A stretch of DNA of 64,000 bases, taken from positions 1,028,442 to 1,092,441 of the forward strand of contig JAIMKW010000001.1 in the NCBI GenBank assembly GCA_020692215.1, read 5' to 3'. Under the pieces are notes generated by a model. It was not told the DNA's origin and searched no databases. It saw nothing but the letters and a program-made list of their open reading frames with translations. The position numbers and the translations under genes are program-made. This stretch comes from Sandarakinorhabdus sp. Lineage in GTDB: Bacteria; Pseudomonadota; Alphaproteobacteria; Sphingomonadales; Sphingomonadaceae. Below are positions 38,848 to 46,787 of this stretch, piece by piece (the first letter of the stretch is position 1; each line of letters opens with the position of its first letter).

Positions 38848-40298
38848 CCACCCTGATGCAATCGCTGGCAATCGGTGCGCCTGAAGTGGTGCTCGGCGTT
38901 GGTGCCATGGCGCTGCTGATGATTGGAGTCTTTCGTGGCGACAGTGCGTTGCGGGGCCTCAGCTGGGGTGCTGTCATCCTGTTCGGCCTCGTCGCGCTCA
39001 ACATTGTCGACGATACGCCAGACCGGATGCTGGCCTGGAACAATCTCTATGTGGCTGATGCGCTTTCGGCGTATATGAAGGTGCTGATCCTGGTGGGGGC
39101 CGCCGCGTCTGTGCTGCTGGCTGTTCCCTATCTGGAACGGGTGAAGGCAGACCGGTTCGAATATCCCGTGCTGATCGTGCTGTGCACACTGGGCATGTTC
39201 GTCATGGTGTCGGCCAACAACCTGATGTCGCTGTATATCGGGCTCGAACTGATGAGCCTGAGCGCCTATGTGCTGGCGGCATTCCACCGTGATGACCAGC
39301 GGTCGACCGAGGCCGGCCTGAAATATTTCGTGCTGGGCGCCTTGTCTTCGGGCCTGCTGCTCTATGGCGTGAGCCTGGTGTATGGCTTTGTCGGTTCAAC
39401 CGATTTTTCGGCTATCGCAGCTGGTCTTTCTGCCGGCCCCGACCGCAACATCGGGGCTCTTATTGGCCTTGTGTTCGTTGTGGCCGGGCTGGCTTTCAAA
39501 GTTTCCGCCGTGCCGTTTCACATGTGGACGCCTGATGTGTACGAGGGCGCGCCCACGCCCGTGGCGGCCTTTTTTGCGACGGCCCCCAAGATTGCAGCCA
39601 TGGGACTGTTCCTGCGCGTCGCACTGGATGCCTTTTCGGGCATGGTGGCGGATTGGCGTCAGATCATCATTTTCATGTCAATCGCGTCAATGGTCCTGGG
39701 CGCAGTCGGTGCCATCGGGCAGACCAATATCAAGCGGCTGCTGGCCTATTCGTCGATCAACAACATCGGCTTCGTGCTGATCGGTCTTGCCGCCGCCAAT
39801 GCAGCCGGGGCGTCGGCGGTGCTGCTTTATCTTGCCATCTATCTTGTGATGACGCTGGGGGCTTTCCTGTGTGTGCTGGCGCTTTCCGATGCGGATGGAT
39901 CAGCTGTTGAGACGCTGGACAATCTTGCCGGCCTTGGCACCAGCCGGCCCTGGCTGGCAACCGCGCTCAGCATATTCATGCTGTCGCTTGCGGGTCTTCC
40001 GCCGCTGTTCGGGTTCATGGCCAAGCTCGCCGTCTTCAATGCTGCCGTTGAAGCCAACCTCTGGCCGCTCGCCATCCTCGGCGTGCTCGCCAGCGTGATC
40101 GCAGCCTATTATTATCTGCGTGTCGTGAAGATCCTGTTCTTCGATCCGCCCGCTGATGTGGTGGTGGCGGGGCAGGGTGGATTGGCCATCAACAGCGCGA
40201 TGATCGCGGCAGCCGCGATCTTCTGCTCGCCTGCTGGCTTCCTCCTGCTCGGCCCACTTGGCGCTGCAACGCGGCAGGCTGCAGGCAGCCTGTTCTGA
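38844..40298 (+). CDS. nuoN: NADH-quinone oxidoreductase subunit N
   Basis: Third antiporter-like subunit (484 residues). Core segments LYIGLELMSLSAYVLAAF, VPFHMWTPDVYEGAPTPV and KRLLAYSSINNIGFVLIG are present. GTG start overlapping nuoM. Its stop codon overlaps the inferred CTG start of birA (CTGA). Confidence 0.97.
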   Translation: MTTLMQSLAIGAPEVVLGVGAMALLMIGVFRGDSALRGLSWGAVILFGLVALNIVDDTPDRMLAWNNLYVADALSAYMKVLILVGAAASVLLAVPYLERVKADRFEYPVLIVLCTLGMFVMVSANNLMSLYIGLELMSLSAYVLAAFHRDDQRSTEAGLKYFVLGALSSGLLLYGVSLVYGFVGSTDFSAIAAGLSAGPDRNIGALIGLVFVVAGLAFKVSAVPFHMWTPDVYEGAPTPVAAFFATAPKIAAMGLFLRVALDAFSGMVADWRQIIIFMSIASMVLGAVGAIGQTNIKRLLAYSSINNIGFVLIGLAAANAAGASAVLLYLAIYLVMTLGAFLCVLALSDADGSAVETLDNLAGLGTSRPWLATALSIFMLSLAGLPPLFGFMAKLAVFNAAVEANLWPLAILGVLASVIAAYYYLRVVKILFFDPPADVVVAGQGGLAINSAMIAAAAIFCSPAGFLLLGPLGAATRQAAGSLF

Positions 40299-41041
40299 TT
40301 CTGCATCTGCAGGAAGTCGGCTCGACCAGCGACTGGCTGCGCACCAATGCCCGGCAGTTCAGCGACGGCCAGTGGGTTCGCGCCGACAGGCAGACTGCTG
40401 GGCGCGGGCGGATGGGGCGCGTGTGGCAGATGCCTGCCGGAAATCTGGCAGCGAGTTGCCTTATCCGGCCACAGCCCGGCGAGGGGAATCTTGCGGAAAT
40501 CGGGTTTGTGGCAGCCCTTGCCTTGCACGATGCGGTGGCCGGGCTTGTCAGCGAGGATCGGCTGCAGCTCAAATGGCCGAATGATCTGCTGCTGGACGGC
40601 GCAAAGCTTTCGGGCATCCTGCTCGAGCGGGAGGGGGATGTTCTGGTGCTGGGGGTGGGCGTGAATCTGGCCGCTGCGCCCAGCCTGCCGGATCGCACAA
40701 CGATTTCGCTGGCTGATATCGGGGTTGAAATTGCACCTGGCGATTTTCTGCAACGGTTGGCAGACGCCTTGATCGCCTGGCGTGCGCAATGGCGTGCCAG
40801 CGGCTTCGCCCCTGTCCGCGAGGCCTGGATGGCCCGTGCGCATCCTGCCGGGACTCCCTTGTGGATCGTGAATGGCGGCGAGCGCAAATCCGGCCGCTTC
40901 CGCACGCTTGCCGAGGATGGTGCGCTGCTTCTGGATGGGGATGATGGGCGCTTGCATGTGGTTCACGCAGGCGATGTGTGGCAGGCCGCTGCGCAGGGTT
41001 TGGCGCAAGCGGAGCCCGAAACCGCGAAGGGGGACAGCTGA
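40295..41041 (+). CDS. birA: biotin--[acetyl-CoA-carboxylase] ligase, apparent CTG start
   Basis: Attaches biotin to carboxylases via biotinyl-AMP. Core motifs GSTSDWLRTNA, DRQTAGRGRMGR, LKWPNDLLLDGAKLSGILLE and VGVNL are intact; there is no N-terminal DNA-binding domain, so it is not a repressor. No ATG, GTG or TTG exists in frame before the ATG at 40412, which lies after the GST substrate motif and inside the biotin/ATP loop, so it cannot be the functional start. The codon overlapping the nuoN stop is CTG (CTGA), placed exactly as ATG/GTG/TTG are at other joints here; ATT follows it. I infer CTG initiation (248 residues). coaX follows with a TGATG overlap. Confidence 0.85.
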   Translation: MILHLQEVGSTSDWLRTNARQFSDGQWVRADRQTAGRGRMGRVWQMPAGNLAASCLIRPQPGEGNLAEIGFVAALALHDAVAGLVSEDRLQLKWPNDLLLDGAKLSGILLEREGDVLVLGVGVNLAAAPSLPDRTTISLADIGVEIAPGDFLQRLADALIAWRAQWRASGFAPVREAWMARAHPAGTPLWIVNGGERKSGRFRTLAEDGALLLDGDDGRLHVVHAGDVWQAAAQGLAQAEPETAKGDS

Positions 41042-41832
41042 TGCTTCTCGCCATTGATGTGGGGAACACCAATATCGTCTTTGCCATCGTCGATGGCACG
41101 GACATCCGCTGGCGCTGGCGCATATCCACGCATAGCGAGCGCACGGCCGATGAATATGCCGTATGGCTGCACCAGCTGATGGAGATGGAGGGCGCCGACC
41201 GCTCCGAAATCGATGCCGTCATCATCGCAAATGTGGTTCCACAGACGCTGTTCAACCTGCGCGGCCTTGCCCGCAAATATGTGGGTGTCGAGCCGATGGT
41301 GGTGGGAGCGCCCGGCGTTGACTATGGCATGCCCATCAACCTGCCCAACCCGGCCGAAGTGGGGGCAGACCGTATCGTGAATGCGGTTGCTGCCCATGCG
41401 AGCTGGCCTGGTGATCTTGTCATCATCGATTTCGGCACGGCGACCACCTTCGATGTGGTGTCTGCTGAAGGTGGCTATGAGGGTGGAGCCATTGCGCCGG
41501 GTATCAATCTTTCGATGGACGCACTGTATCGGGCTGCCGCCCGCTTGCCGCGCATTGCGGTGGAGCCTCCGGCCGAAGGACTGGGTGTTATTGGCAAGGG
41601 CACCGTGCATGCCATGCAATCTGGCCTGTTCTGGGGTTATGTCGGCATGATCGAAGGGCTGGTGCAGCGGATGCAGGCCGAAATCGGGCGGGATACGACC
41701 GTTATCGCGACGGGTGGCCTTGCCGCATTGTTCAGCCGCCACACAGACACTATCTCCCACGTAGACCCTGATCTGACGATCAAGGGTCTTTCGCGCATCC
41801 ATGCGCAGAATGACAAAAGGCAAAAATCTTGA
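41041..41832 (+). CDS. coaX: type III pantothenate kinase
   Basis: Phosphorylates pantothenate in CoA synthesis. The 263-residue ASKHA-fold protein starts MLLAIDVGNTNIVFA (phosphate loop) with GADRIVNAVAA, IIDFGTATTFDVV and TVIATGGLA. The start overlaps the birA stop; earlier frame residues are a birA shadow. Coupled to rnj by a TTGA overlap. Confidence 0.96.
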   Translation: MLLAIDVGNTNIVFAIVDGTDIRWRWRISTHSERTADEYAVWLHQLMEMEGADRSEIDAVIIANVVPQTLFNLRGLARKYVGVEPMVVGAPGVDYGMPINLPNPAEVGADRIVNAVAAHASWPGDLVIIDFGTATTFDVVSAEGGYEGGAIAPGINLSMDALYRAAARLPRIAVEPPAEGLGVIGKGTVHAMQSGLFWGYVGMIEGLVQRMQAEIGRDTTVIATGGLAALFSRHTDTISHVDPDLTIKGLSRIHAQNDKRQKS

Positions 41833-43484
41833 AACCAGGTGATGAGCTGATCTTCCTGCCGCTGGGCGGTTCAGGCGAGATCGGCATGAATGTGAATCTC
41901 TACGGGTGCCGCGGCAAGTGGATCATGTGCGATCTCGGCATGACGTTTGCCGACCCCTCGCTACCGGGTGTGGAACTGGTGCTGCCCGATCTCCAGTTTA
42001 TCGAGGATCGGCGGGAGGACCTTCTGGGAATCCTGCTGACGCATGGCCATGAAGACCATATCGGGGCCATCCCCTATCTCGCCGCAGAGCTTGGTGTGCC
42101 GCTCTATGCCACGCCTTTCACGGCAGGGCTGATTCGCCGCAAGCTGGACGAAGAGGGCCTGACGAAGGAGGTGAAGCTCCACGTCATTCCCATGGGTGGA
42201 GAGGTTACGCTGGGCGCCTTCCGGGCGAAGTGGGTGGCGCTTGCGCACTCCATTCCCGAAGGCAATGCGCTGGTCATCGACACCCCCTTCGGCCGGCTGT
42301 TCCACACCGGCGACTGGAAGCTGGACGACCGGCCGATCCTTGGTGATCCGGCCTCGGCTGCGGAGCTGACCGCCATAGGCGACAATGGCGGCAAGGGGAC
42401 GCTGGCGCTGATCGGCGATTCGACCAATGTGTTCAACGCGCACCCCTCAGGCTCGGAAAGCGATGTGCTGGAGGAACTTCTGAAGATCGTGAAAGGTCGC
42501 AAGCGGGGCAGGGTGGTGGTGACCACCTTTGCATCGAACGCAACCCGGCTGCACACGCTTGGTGAAGTTGCCAAGGCAACCGGCCGAAAGCTGGTGGTGG
42601 CCGGGCGATCGCTCGATCGCATCATCGAAGTGGCCAGAAGCACCGGCTACATGAAGGATTTTCCGCCGACGATCAGCTTTGATCAGGCGGCCAATGCGCG
42701 GCCGGAAAGCCTGTTGATCATCGTGACGGGAACGCAGGGCGAACCGCAGGCAGCGCTAGCCCGCATCGCCGATGGCAGCCACCCCTATGTGAAGCTGGAG
42801 CGCGGTGATCTCGTCATCTATTCCTCGACGCAGATTCCCGGCAATGAACTGGCGATCGGACGGGTGCAGAATGCGCTGGCTGCGCGCGGGATCGAGATCA
42901 TCGGCAACAGGCAGGCTCCTGTGCATGTGTCGGGCCACCCCGGCCAGCCAGAGCTGAAGGCGATGTATGGCTGGATCAGGCCAAAGATCTCCGTTCCGGT
43001 GCATGGCGAGCGGCGGCATATGGAAGAGCATGCGCGCCTCGCAAAGGCCTGGGGCGTGCCAGAGGCCGTGGTTCCGATGAACGGGACTGCCATCCGCCTT
43101 GCGCCGGGAAAAGCGCAGATCATCTCGCACGAGGCCGCCGGTCGCCTCGTGCTGGATGGCGATGTGATCCTGCCGGCCGATGGCGCCACCATCAACGCGC
43201 GCCGCAAGATGGCCCACAGCGGGCTGATGCTGGTGACGCTCGTCGTGGACAAGCGCGGCGGGTTGGCAGCTGCCGCCCGCGTGATCGCCAGAGGCGTGCC
43301 GGTGGAAGAGGAAGAGACGAAGTTCCTGGAGCGTTGCGCCGAGGCGGCTGAAACGGCCTTTGCAAAGGTGGGGCCGAAAGACATGCGCCGCCTGCAGGAT
43401 GAAGTGAAGGTCGCAGTGCGGCGGGTTTCGCGCCAGTGGACGGGCAAGAAGCCGCCGACCGAAGTGCAGGTCATCTCGCTATGA
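41829..43484 (+). CDS. rnj: ribonuclease J
   Basis: A 551-residue metallo-beta-lactamase/beta-CASP ribonuclease (5' exo- and endonuclease) for rRNA and mRNA processing. Zinc motif THGHEDHIGAIPY (72-77 core), IGDSTNVF, the beta-CASP segment and HVSGHPGQPE and VHGERRHM motifs are visible. It starts with TTG overlapping the coaX stop. Linkage to nuo-birA-coaX is a recurrent alphaproteobacterial arrangement. Confidence 0.95.
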   Translation: MKPGDELIFLPLGGSGEIGMNVNLYGCRGKWIMCDLGMTFADPSLPGVELVLPDLQFIEDRREDLLGILLTHGHEDHIGAIPYLAAELGVPLYATPFTAGLIRRKLDEEGLTKEVKLHVIPMGGEVTLGAFRAKWVALAHSIPEGNALVIDTPFGRLFHTGDWKLDDRPILGDPASAAELTAIGDNGGKGTLALIGDSTNVFNAHPSGSESDVLEELLKIVKGRKRGRVVVTTFASNATRLHTLGEVAKATGRKLVVAGRSLDRIIEVARSTGYMKDFPPTISFDQAANARPESLLIIVTGTQGEPQAALARIADGSHPYVKLERGDLVIYSSTQIPGNELAIGRVQNALAARGIEIIGNRQAPVHVSGHPGQPELKAMYGWIRPKISVPVHGERRHMEEHARLAKAWGVPEAVVPMNGTAIRLAPGKAQIISHEAAGRLVLDGDVILPADGATINARRKMAHSGLMLVTLVVDKRGGLAAAARVIARGVPVEEEETKFLERCAEAAETAFAKVGPKDMRRLQDEVKVAVRRVSRQWTGKKPPTEVQVISL

Positions 43485-43512
43485 CAGGCGAGGTCGCGAT
43501 GGAGGCCCGCTG

Positions 43513-43797
43513 ATGAGCTGGTATTCCCTTCTTGCCATCTACTTCCTGTTCTGGGTGTTCACGCTGTTCCTGGTGCTGCCCTATGGCGTGAAGACGTCGG
43601 CAGAGGTTGGCGAAAAGGAGGTTCCCGGCCAGGCACCAAGCGCGCCGCACACCGTCTCCATGCCGCGCAAGCTGCTTTGGACGACCCTGGTATCGGGCCT
43701 GTTCTTCGGGCTGTTTGTGCTGAACTGGGAAATGGGCTGGATAACCCGGGCCCATCTGGAGGCCATCACGCCGTCGGTCGATCTCGCCGAAAGCTGA
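43513..43797 (+). CDS. DUF1467 membrane protein
   Basis: A 94-residue two-helix protein: LLAIYFLFWVFTLFLVLPYG (about 6-25), a loop with VPGQAPSAP, and a second helix around residues 54-72. This is the DUF1467 pattern, a family of unknown function common downstream of rnj or in the nuo neighbourhood of alphaproteobacteria. It ends the plus-strand block; its TGA abuts the convergent gene stop to form the palindrome TGATCA. Confidence 0.85.
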   Translation: MSWYSLLAIYFLFWVFTLFLVLPYGVKTSAEVGEKEVPGQAPSAPHTVSMPRKLLWTTLVSGLFFGLFVLNWEMGWITRAHLEAITPSVDLAES

Positions 43798-45876
43798 TCA
43801 GTCCGCGATAACCTCTGCGAGAGCCGCCGCCAGCCGGCCATGCTCCGAACCTTGCAACGCTGCTGCCAGAATTGGCACCGATGTCTCGAAGCGGGCAACC
43901 AGCGCCGCAAAGGCAGCGGCATATTCGCGGGCGGATCGCGCGAAATCCGGGTCTTCGGTGAACAGGGTTTTCAGCGCGCGCGCTTCGGACTTTTCGAGGA
44001 GGGAGAGCGTCCGCTTGTTGAAGAAGCTGCGCTCGCCCTTGCGCCATTGTGCCCAGTCGGCTTCGTCCATCGGTTTGCCCAGCGCAGACGCGATCGAGAC
44101 CGATGCTGTTGCAAGCCGGTCTGTCAGCAGCGTGGATGCGGCCAGCAGATCCTGCTGCTGCGCCGTTTCGAACTGGCGCATGCGCGCAGCGCCGCTCTCG
44201 TCAAGAAGCTTCAGGCTCCCGGCCAGCGCCGCCATGCTGCCCGCGGTTCGCTGCGCTGCCGATGCGGCGGCTGCTTCGGCCTCGCGGGCGCGTTCTGCAA
44301 TCGGTTCGGAAAAGCCCCGACGCATGGCCTCGTCGGCTGCCGCTGCAAGGCTGTCCCGCGCCTCGGCCAGCACGCCGTCCAGCATTTCGCGCATGGTGCC
44401 GGTTGCCTGGGTGGCGACTTCGCGAACCCGCGCCATGGCGTCTACCAGGCGGGTGGCAGCCGACAGCGAAGTGTCGCGGGTTTGCTCTTCCACCTCGCCG
44501 ATCAACTGGCGGGCCTGGGTCAATTCTACCACCAGAGCCTGTCCGGCCGCTTCGATTGCGGTTCGCTGTGCGGCATAGGCTTCGCTAGCCGCATCGATCG
44601 CGGCGCGGCTGTCTGCGATAGGGTTTGCCAGTGTGGAGGCCTTGAAATGGGCATCATCGATCGCAGAAACGAGAGCCCGCAATTCGGCCGAAAGCGTCTC
44701 TGCAGCCTTGCCAGCCTCCACCGTGCGCGCCGGAAGGGTCTCACCCAGAACGTCGGCCGTCTGCAATGCGGTCTCTCGCAGAGCCTTTACAGCCCCGTCC
44801 AGATCCTGTGCCGCGCCTTGGGTTTCTTTCAGCGGCTGGGTCAGGCCCGCAAGATCAGAGCCGACTTCGCGGATACGGCTGGACAGCTTTTCCAATGCGT
44901 TGCGGCTGGTTTCGCTGCTGTGCTGCAGGCGGGCATCGAGGAGATGGAAGGATCGCTCGCCCGTTGCCGCCAATGATTCTGTCGTCGCCGATTGCGACTT
45001 CAGCCTTTCCTCGATTGCTGCAGCCTGGGTCGACAGCAGATCCAGCCGTTGCGCCAGCTGGTCGGACGAGGCCGATGCCATGGCTTCCAGCCGTGCATAA
45101 GCGTCGGAAAGCTGGGCGATCATCGTTTCGCCCTGACGATTCAGGGTTTCCCGCTTGGCGATCAGGGTGTTTTCCAGGAATTCGTAGAGGGCATCGGCTT
45201 CCGAACGAACCGTCCGGATTCCGGCCTCGCTCTGGGTGCGCCCCGCAGTTGCCCGTGCTTCGAGAAGGGAAAGCGCTTCGGCCATCCCGGCTGCTGCCGC
45301 AGTCCCTTCTGCGTTGACGGATTGCAGCCCTGCTGCAAGCGCCAGCGCGGCGGCTTCCGCCCGGTCGGCCTGCGCGCGGGCTTCGCCGCCGGCATCCGCC
45401 AGCGCCTGGCGCAGCGCCTCGGCTTTTAATGCAGCTTCCGGCACGGCGGTTTCGAGCGCGCGGCTGGCCTCTAGAGCTGCGGTGGCTGCAGCGTTGATCT
45501 GGGTGACAAGAGACTGCGCTGTTCTCGACTGCGCCTCCAGCGAGGCGCCGGCCGTGGTCAAGCCTTCCAGCTCGCCGGCAAGCCCGGTTCGCAAGGCATC
45601 GATCCGCGCAACAATGCCTGTCAGCCGCGACTCGGCTTCCTCCACCGAGTCGGCCGCGCGGATCCCCGGAAGATGTTCGCGGTTGCCGAGTGCGGACGCC
45701 AGGGCGAACAGCGCCGCCACCGGAGCAAGCACGATGGCGAACAGCTGGATTGCGGCAAATGCCGTCTGCGGCCGTGATCCATCAAGGTGCATCGCCCAAT
45801 AGGCGATGCCGATCCACGCCAGCGAAAGCAGGCTGACCACAATGAACGACGGGCGAACATAGGTTTTTTCAGGCAT
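43798..45876 (-). CDS. membrane-anchored coiled-coil protein (TipN-like candidate)
   Basis: A 692-residue protein with two N-terminal membrane helices (about residues 10-29 and 38-62) followed by some 500 residues of Ala/Glu/Leu/Arg-rich coiled coil. A globular C-terminal region contains WAQWRKGERSFFNKRTL, FTEDPDFARSAREY and FAALVARFE. The layout of two helices, long coiled coil and small C-domain resembles the Caulobacter polarity factor TipN, and the C-terminal block is one I associate with uncharacterised alphaproteobacterial relatives. There are no chemoreceptor or SMC motifs. It overlaps the upstream CDP-alcohol phosphatidyltransferase by 8 bp, so both are cotranslated. Confidence 0.6.
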   Translation of the reverse strand: MPEKTYVRPSFIVVSLLSLAWIGIAYWAMHLDGSRPQTAFAAIQLFAIVLAPVAALFALASALGNREHLPGIRAADSVEEAESRLTGIVARIDALRTGLAGELEGLTTAGASLEAQSRTAQSLVTQINAAATAALEASRALETAVPEAALKAEALRQALADAGGEARAQADRAEAAALALAAGLQSVNAEGTAAAAGMAEALSLLEARATAGRTQSEAGIRTVRSEADALYEFLENTLIAKRETLNRQGETMIAQLSDAYARLEAMASASSDQLAQRLDLLSTQAAAIEERLKSQSATTESLAATGERSFHLLDARLQHSSETSRNALEKLSSRIREVGSDLAGLTQPLKETQGAAQDLDGAVKALRETALQTADVLGETLPARTVEAGKAAETLSAELRALVSAIDDAHFKASTLANPIADSRAAIDAASEAYAAQRTAIEAAGQALVVELTQARQLIGEVEEQTRDTSLSAATRLVDAMARVREVATQATGTMREMLDGVLAEARDSLAAAADEAMRRGFSEPIAERAREAEAAAASAAQRTAGSMAALAGSLKLLDESGAARMRQFETAQQQDLLAASTLLTDRLATASVSIASALGKPMDEADWAQWRKGERSFFNKRTLSLLEKSEARALKTLFTEDPDFARSAREYAAAFAALVARFETSVPILAAALQGSEHGRLAAALAEVIAD

Positions 45877-46717
45877 TGCTTGTCAGTGTCCCCTCGTTCG
45901 CCGGCGCGCTGCATGCTGGCGGAACGCGCTCCGCCTGCCGCAGAGACCGGGCTGCGGCAAGGGCCAGCAGCGTCAGCATGATAATTTCCCATGCCCAGTA
46001 GAGCATCGGTTCGCCGGCCATGACAGCCAGCCATATGGCAAATGTGCGCCCATTGGCGCTGAGAGGCCCCATCAGCTTCAGCGTTCGCGCGGCCCGCGGC
46101 CGCCATGCAGCCAGCAGCCGCGCCCGTTCGGCTGACGAGGCCGCCTGCAGTTGCGCATCAAGGGGCCGGGCTCGATTGCCCAGAAGGGCTTCGCCCCGGT
46201 TGTACAATCGTTCGGCAAAGCCGCCGGCGGCCGGGCGCACCACAGGTTCGAATTGCCCTGCTGTCCGGCGGATGTAGGTTGCCCGTTCGCCTTCGTAGAA
46301 TTGCGACTGGAGCGCATGAGCAAGGCCAGACGCAACGGCGAGGCCAAGGGCAAGCCAGGGGCGATCATGGCTGAAGGCCAGCGCCAGATTGACCGTCACG
46401 AAGGTGGAATAATCCGCAACCCCATCGAGCAGGCGCCCGAAATCGCTGCTCTTGCCGGTGGCTCTGGCCAGCTTGCCGTCCAACCCGTCCATCACATGCC
46501 ATCCCAGCATCAGGACAAGGCCCAGGGTTGCAAACCGCCAGTCCGCCCAGTTCAGATAGGCAAGGCCGGCAAGCAGGCCGAACCCTAGCCCGGCCATGGT
46601 GATGCTGTTGGGGTGAAGCCCCATGCGAATCGCCCACGGAAGCATGGCCACAGCGAGGCGATGGATGCCATAGCGGTTGGAAAAGGGCTCGATTTCTATG
46701 GGGCGCGCGTTGTCCAT
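45869..46717 (-). CDS. CDP-alcohol phosphatidyltransferase (canonical motif)
   Basis: A 282-residue integral membrane enzyme of the CDP-alcohol phosphatidyltransferase family. The catalytic signature is complete: Asp77, Asp80-Gly81, Ala84-Arg85, Gly94, Asp98 and Asp102 (D-x2-DG-x2-AR-x8-G-x3-D-x3-D). About six helices are expected, with an insertion around residues 125-215. It transfers a phospho-alcohol from a CDP-activated donor to an alcohol acceptor. Divergent from the second family member (70 bp between starts), it sits beside inositol-phosphate genes, so inositol or inositol phosphate is a reasonable acceptor guess. The long open frame upstream of the ATG is a shadow. Confidence 0.88.
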   Translation of the reverse strand: MDNARPIEIEPFSNRYGIHRLAVAMLPWAIRMGLHPNSITMAGLGFGLLAGLAYLNWADWRFATLGLVLMLGWHVMDGLDGKLARATGKSSDFGRLLDGVADYSTFVTVNLALAFSHDRPWLALGLAVASGLAHALQSQFYEGERATYIRRTAGQFEPVVRPAAGGFAERLYNRGEALLGNRARPLDAQLQAASSAERARLLAAWRPRAARTLKLMGPLSANGRTFAIWLAVMAGEPMLYWAWEIIMLTLLALAAARSLRQAERVPPACSAPANEGTLTSNA

Positions 46718-46787
46718 AAGCGCTTTATACCCTGCTGTTTTGCTGTCGGGCTGGCAAGCGGGGCAATGCGTCGTTAAGGACGCTAGC

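Noticed and set aside
40412..41041. ATG at 40412 as the birA start
   Set aside because: It would remove the conserved GST substrate motif and start inside the GRGRMGR loop, leaving no functional enzyme.
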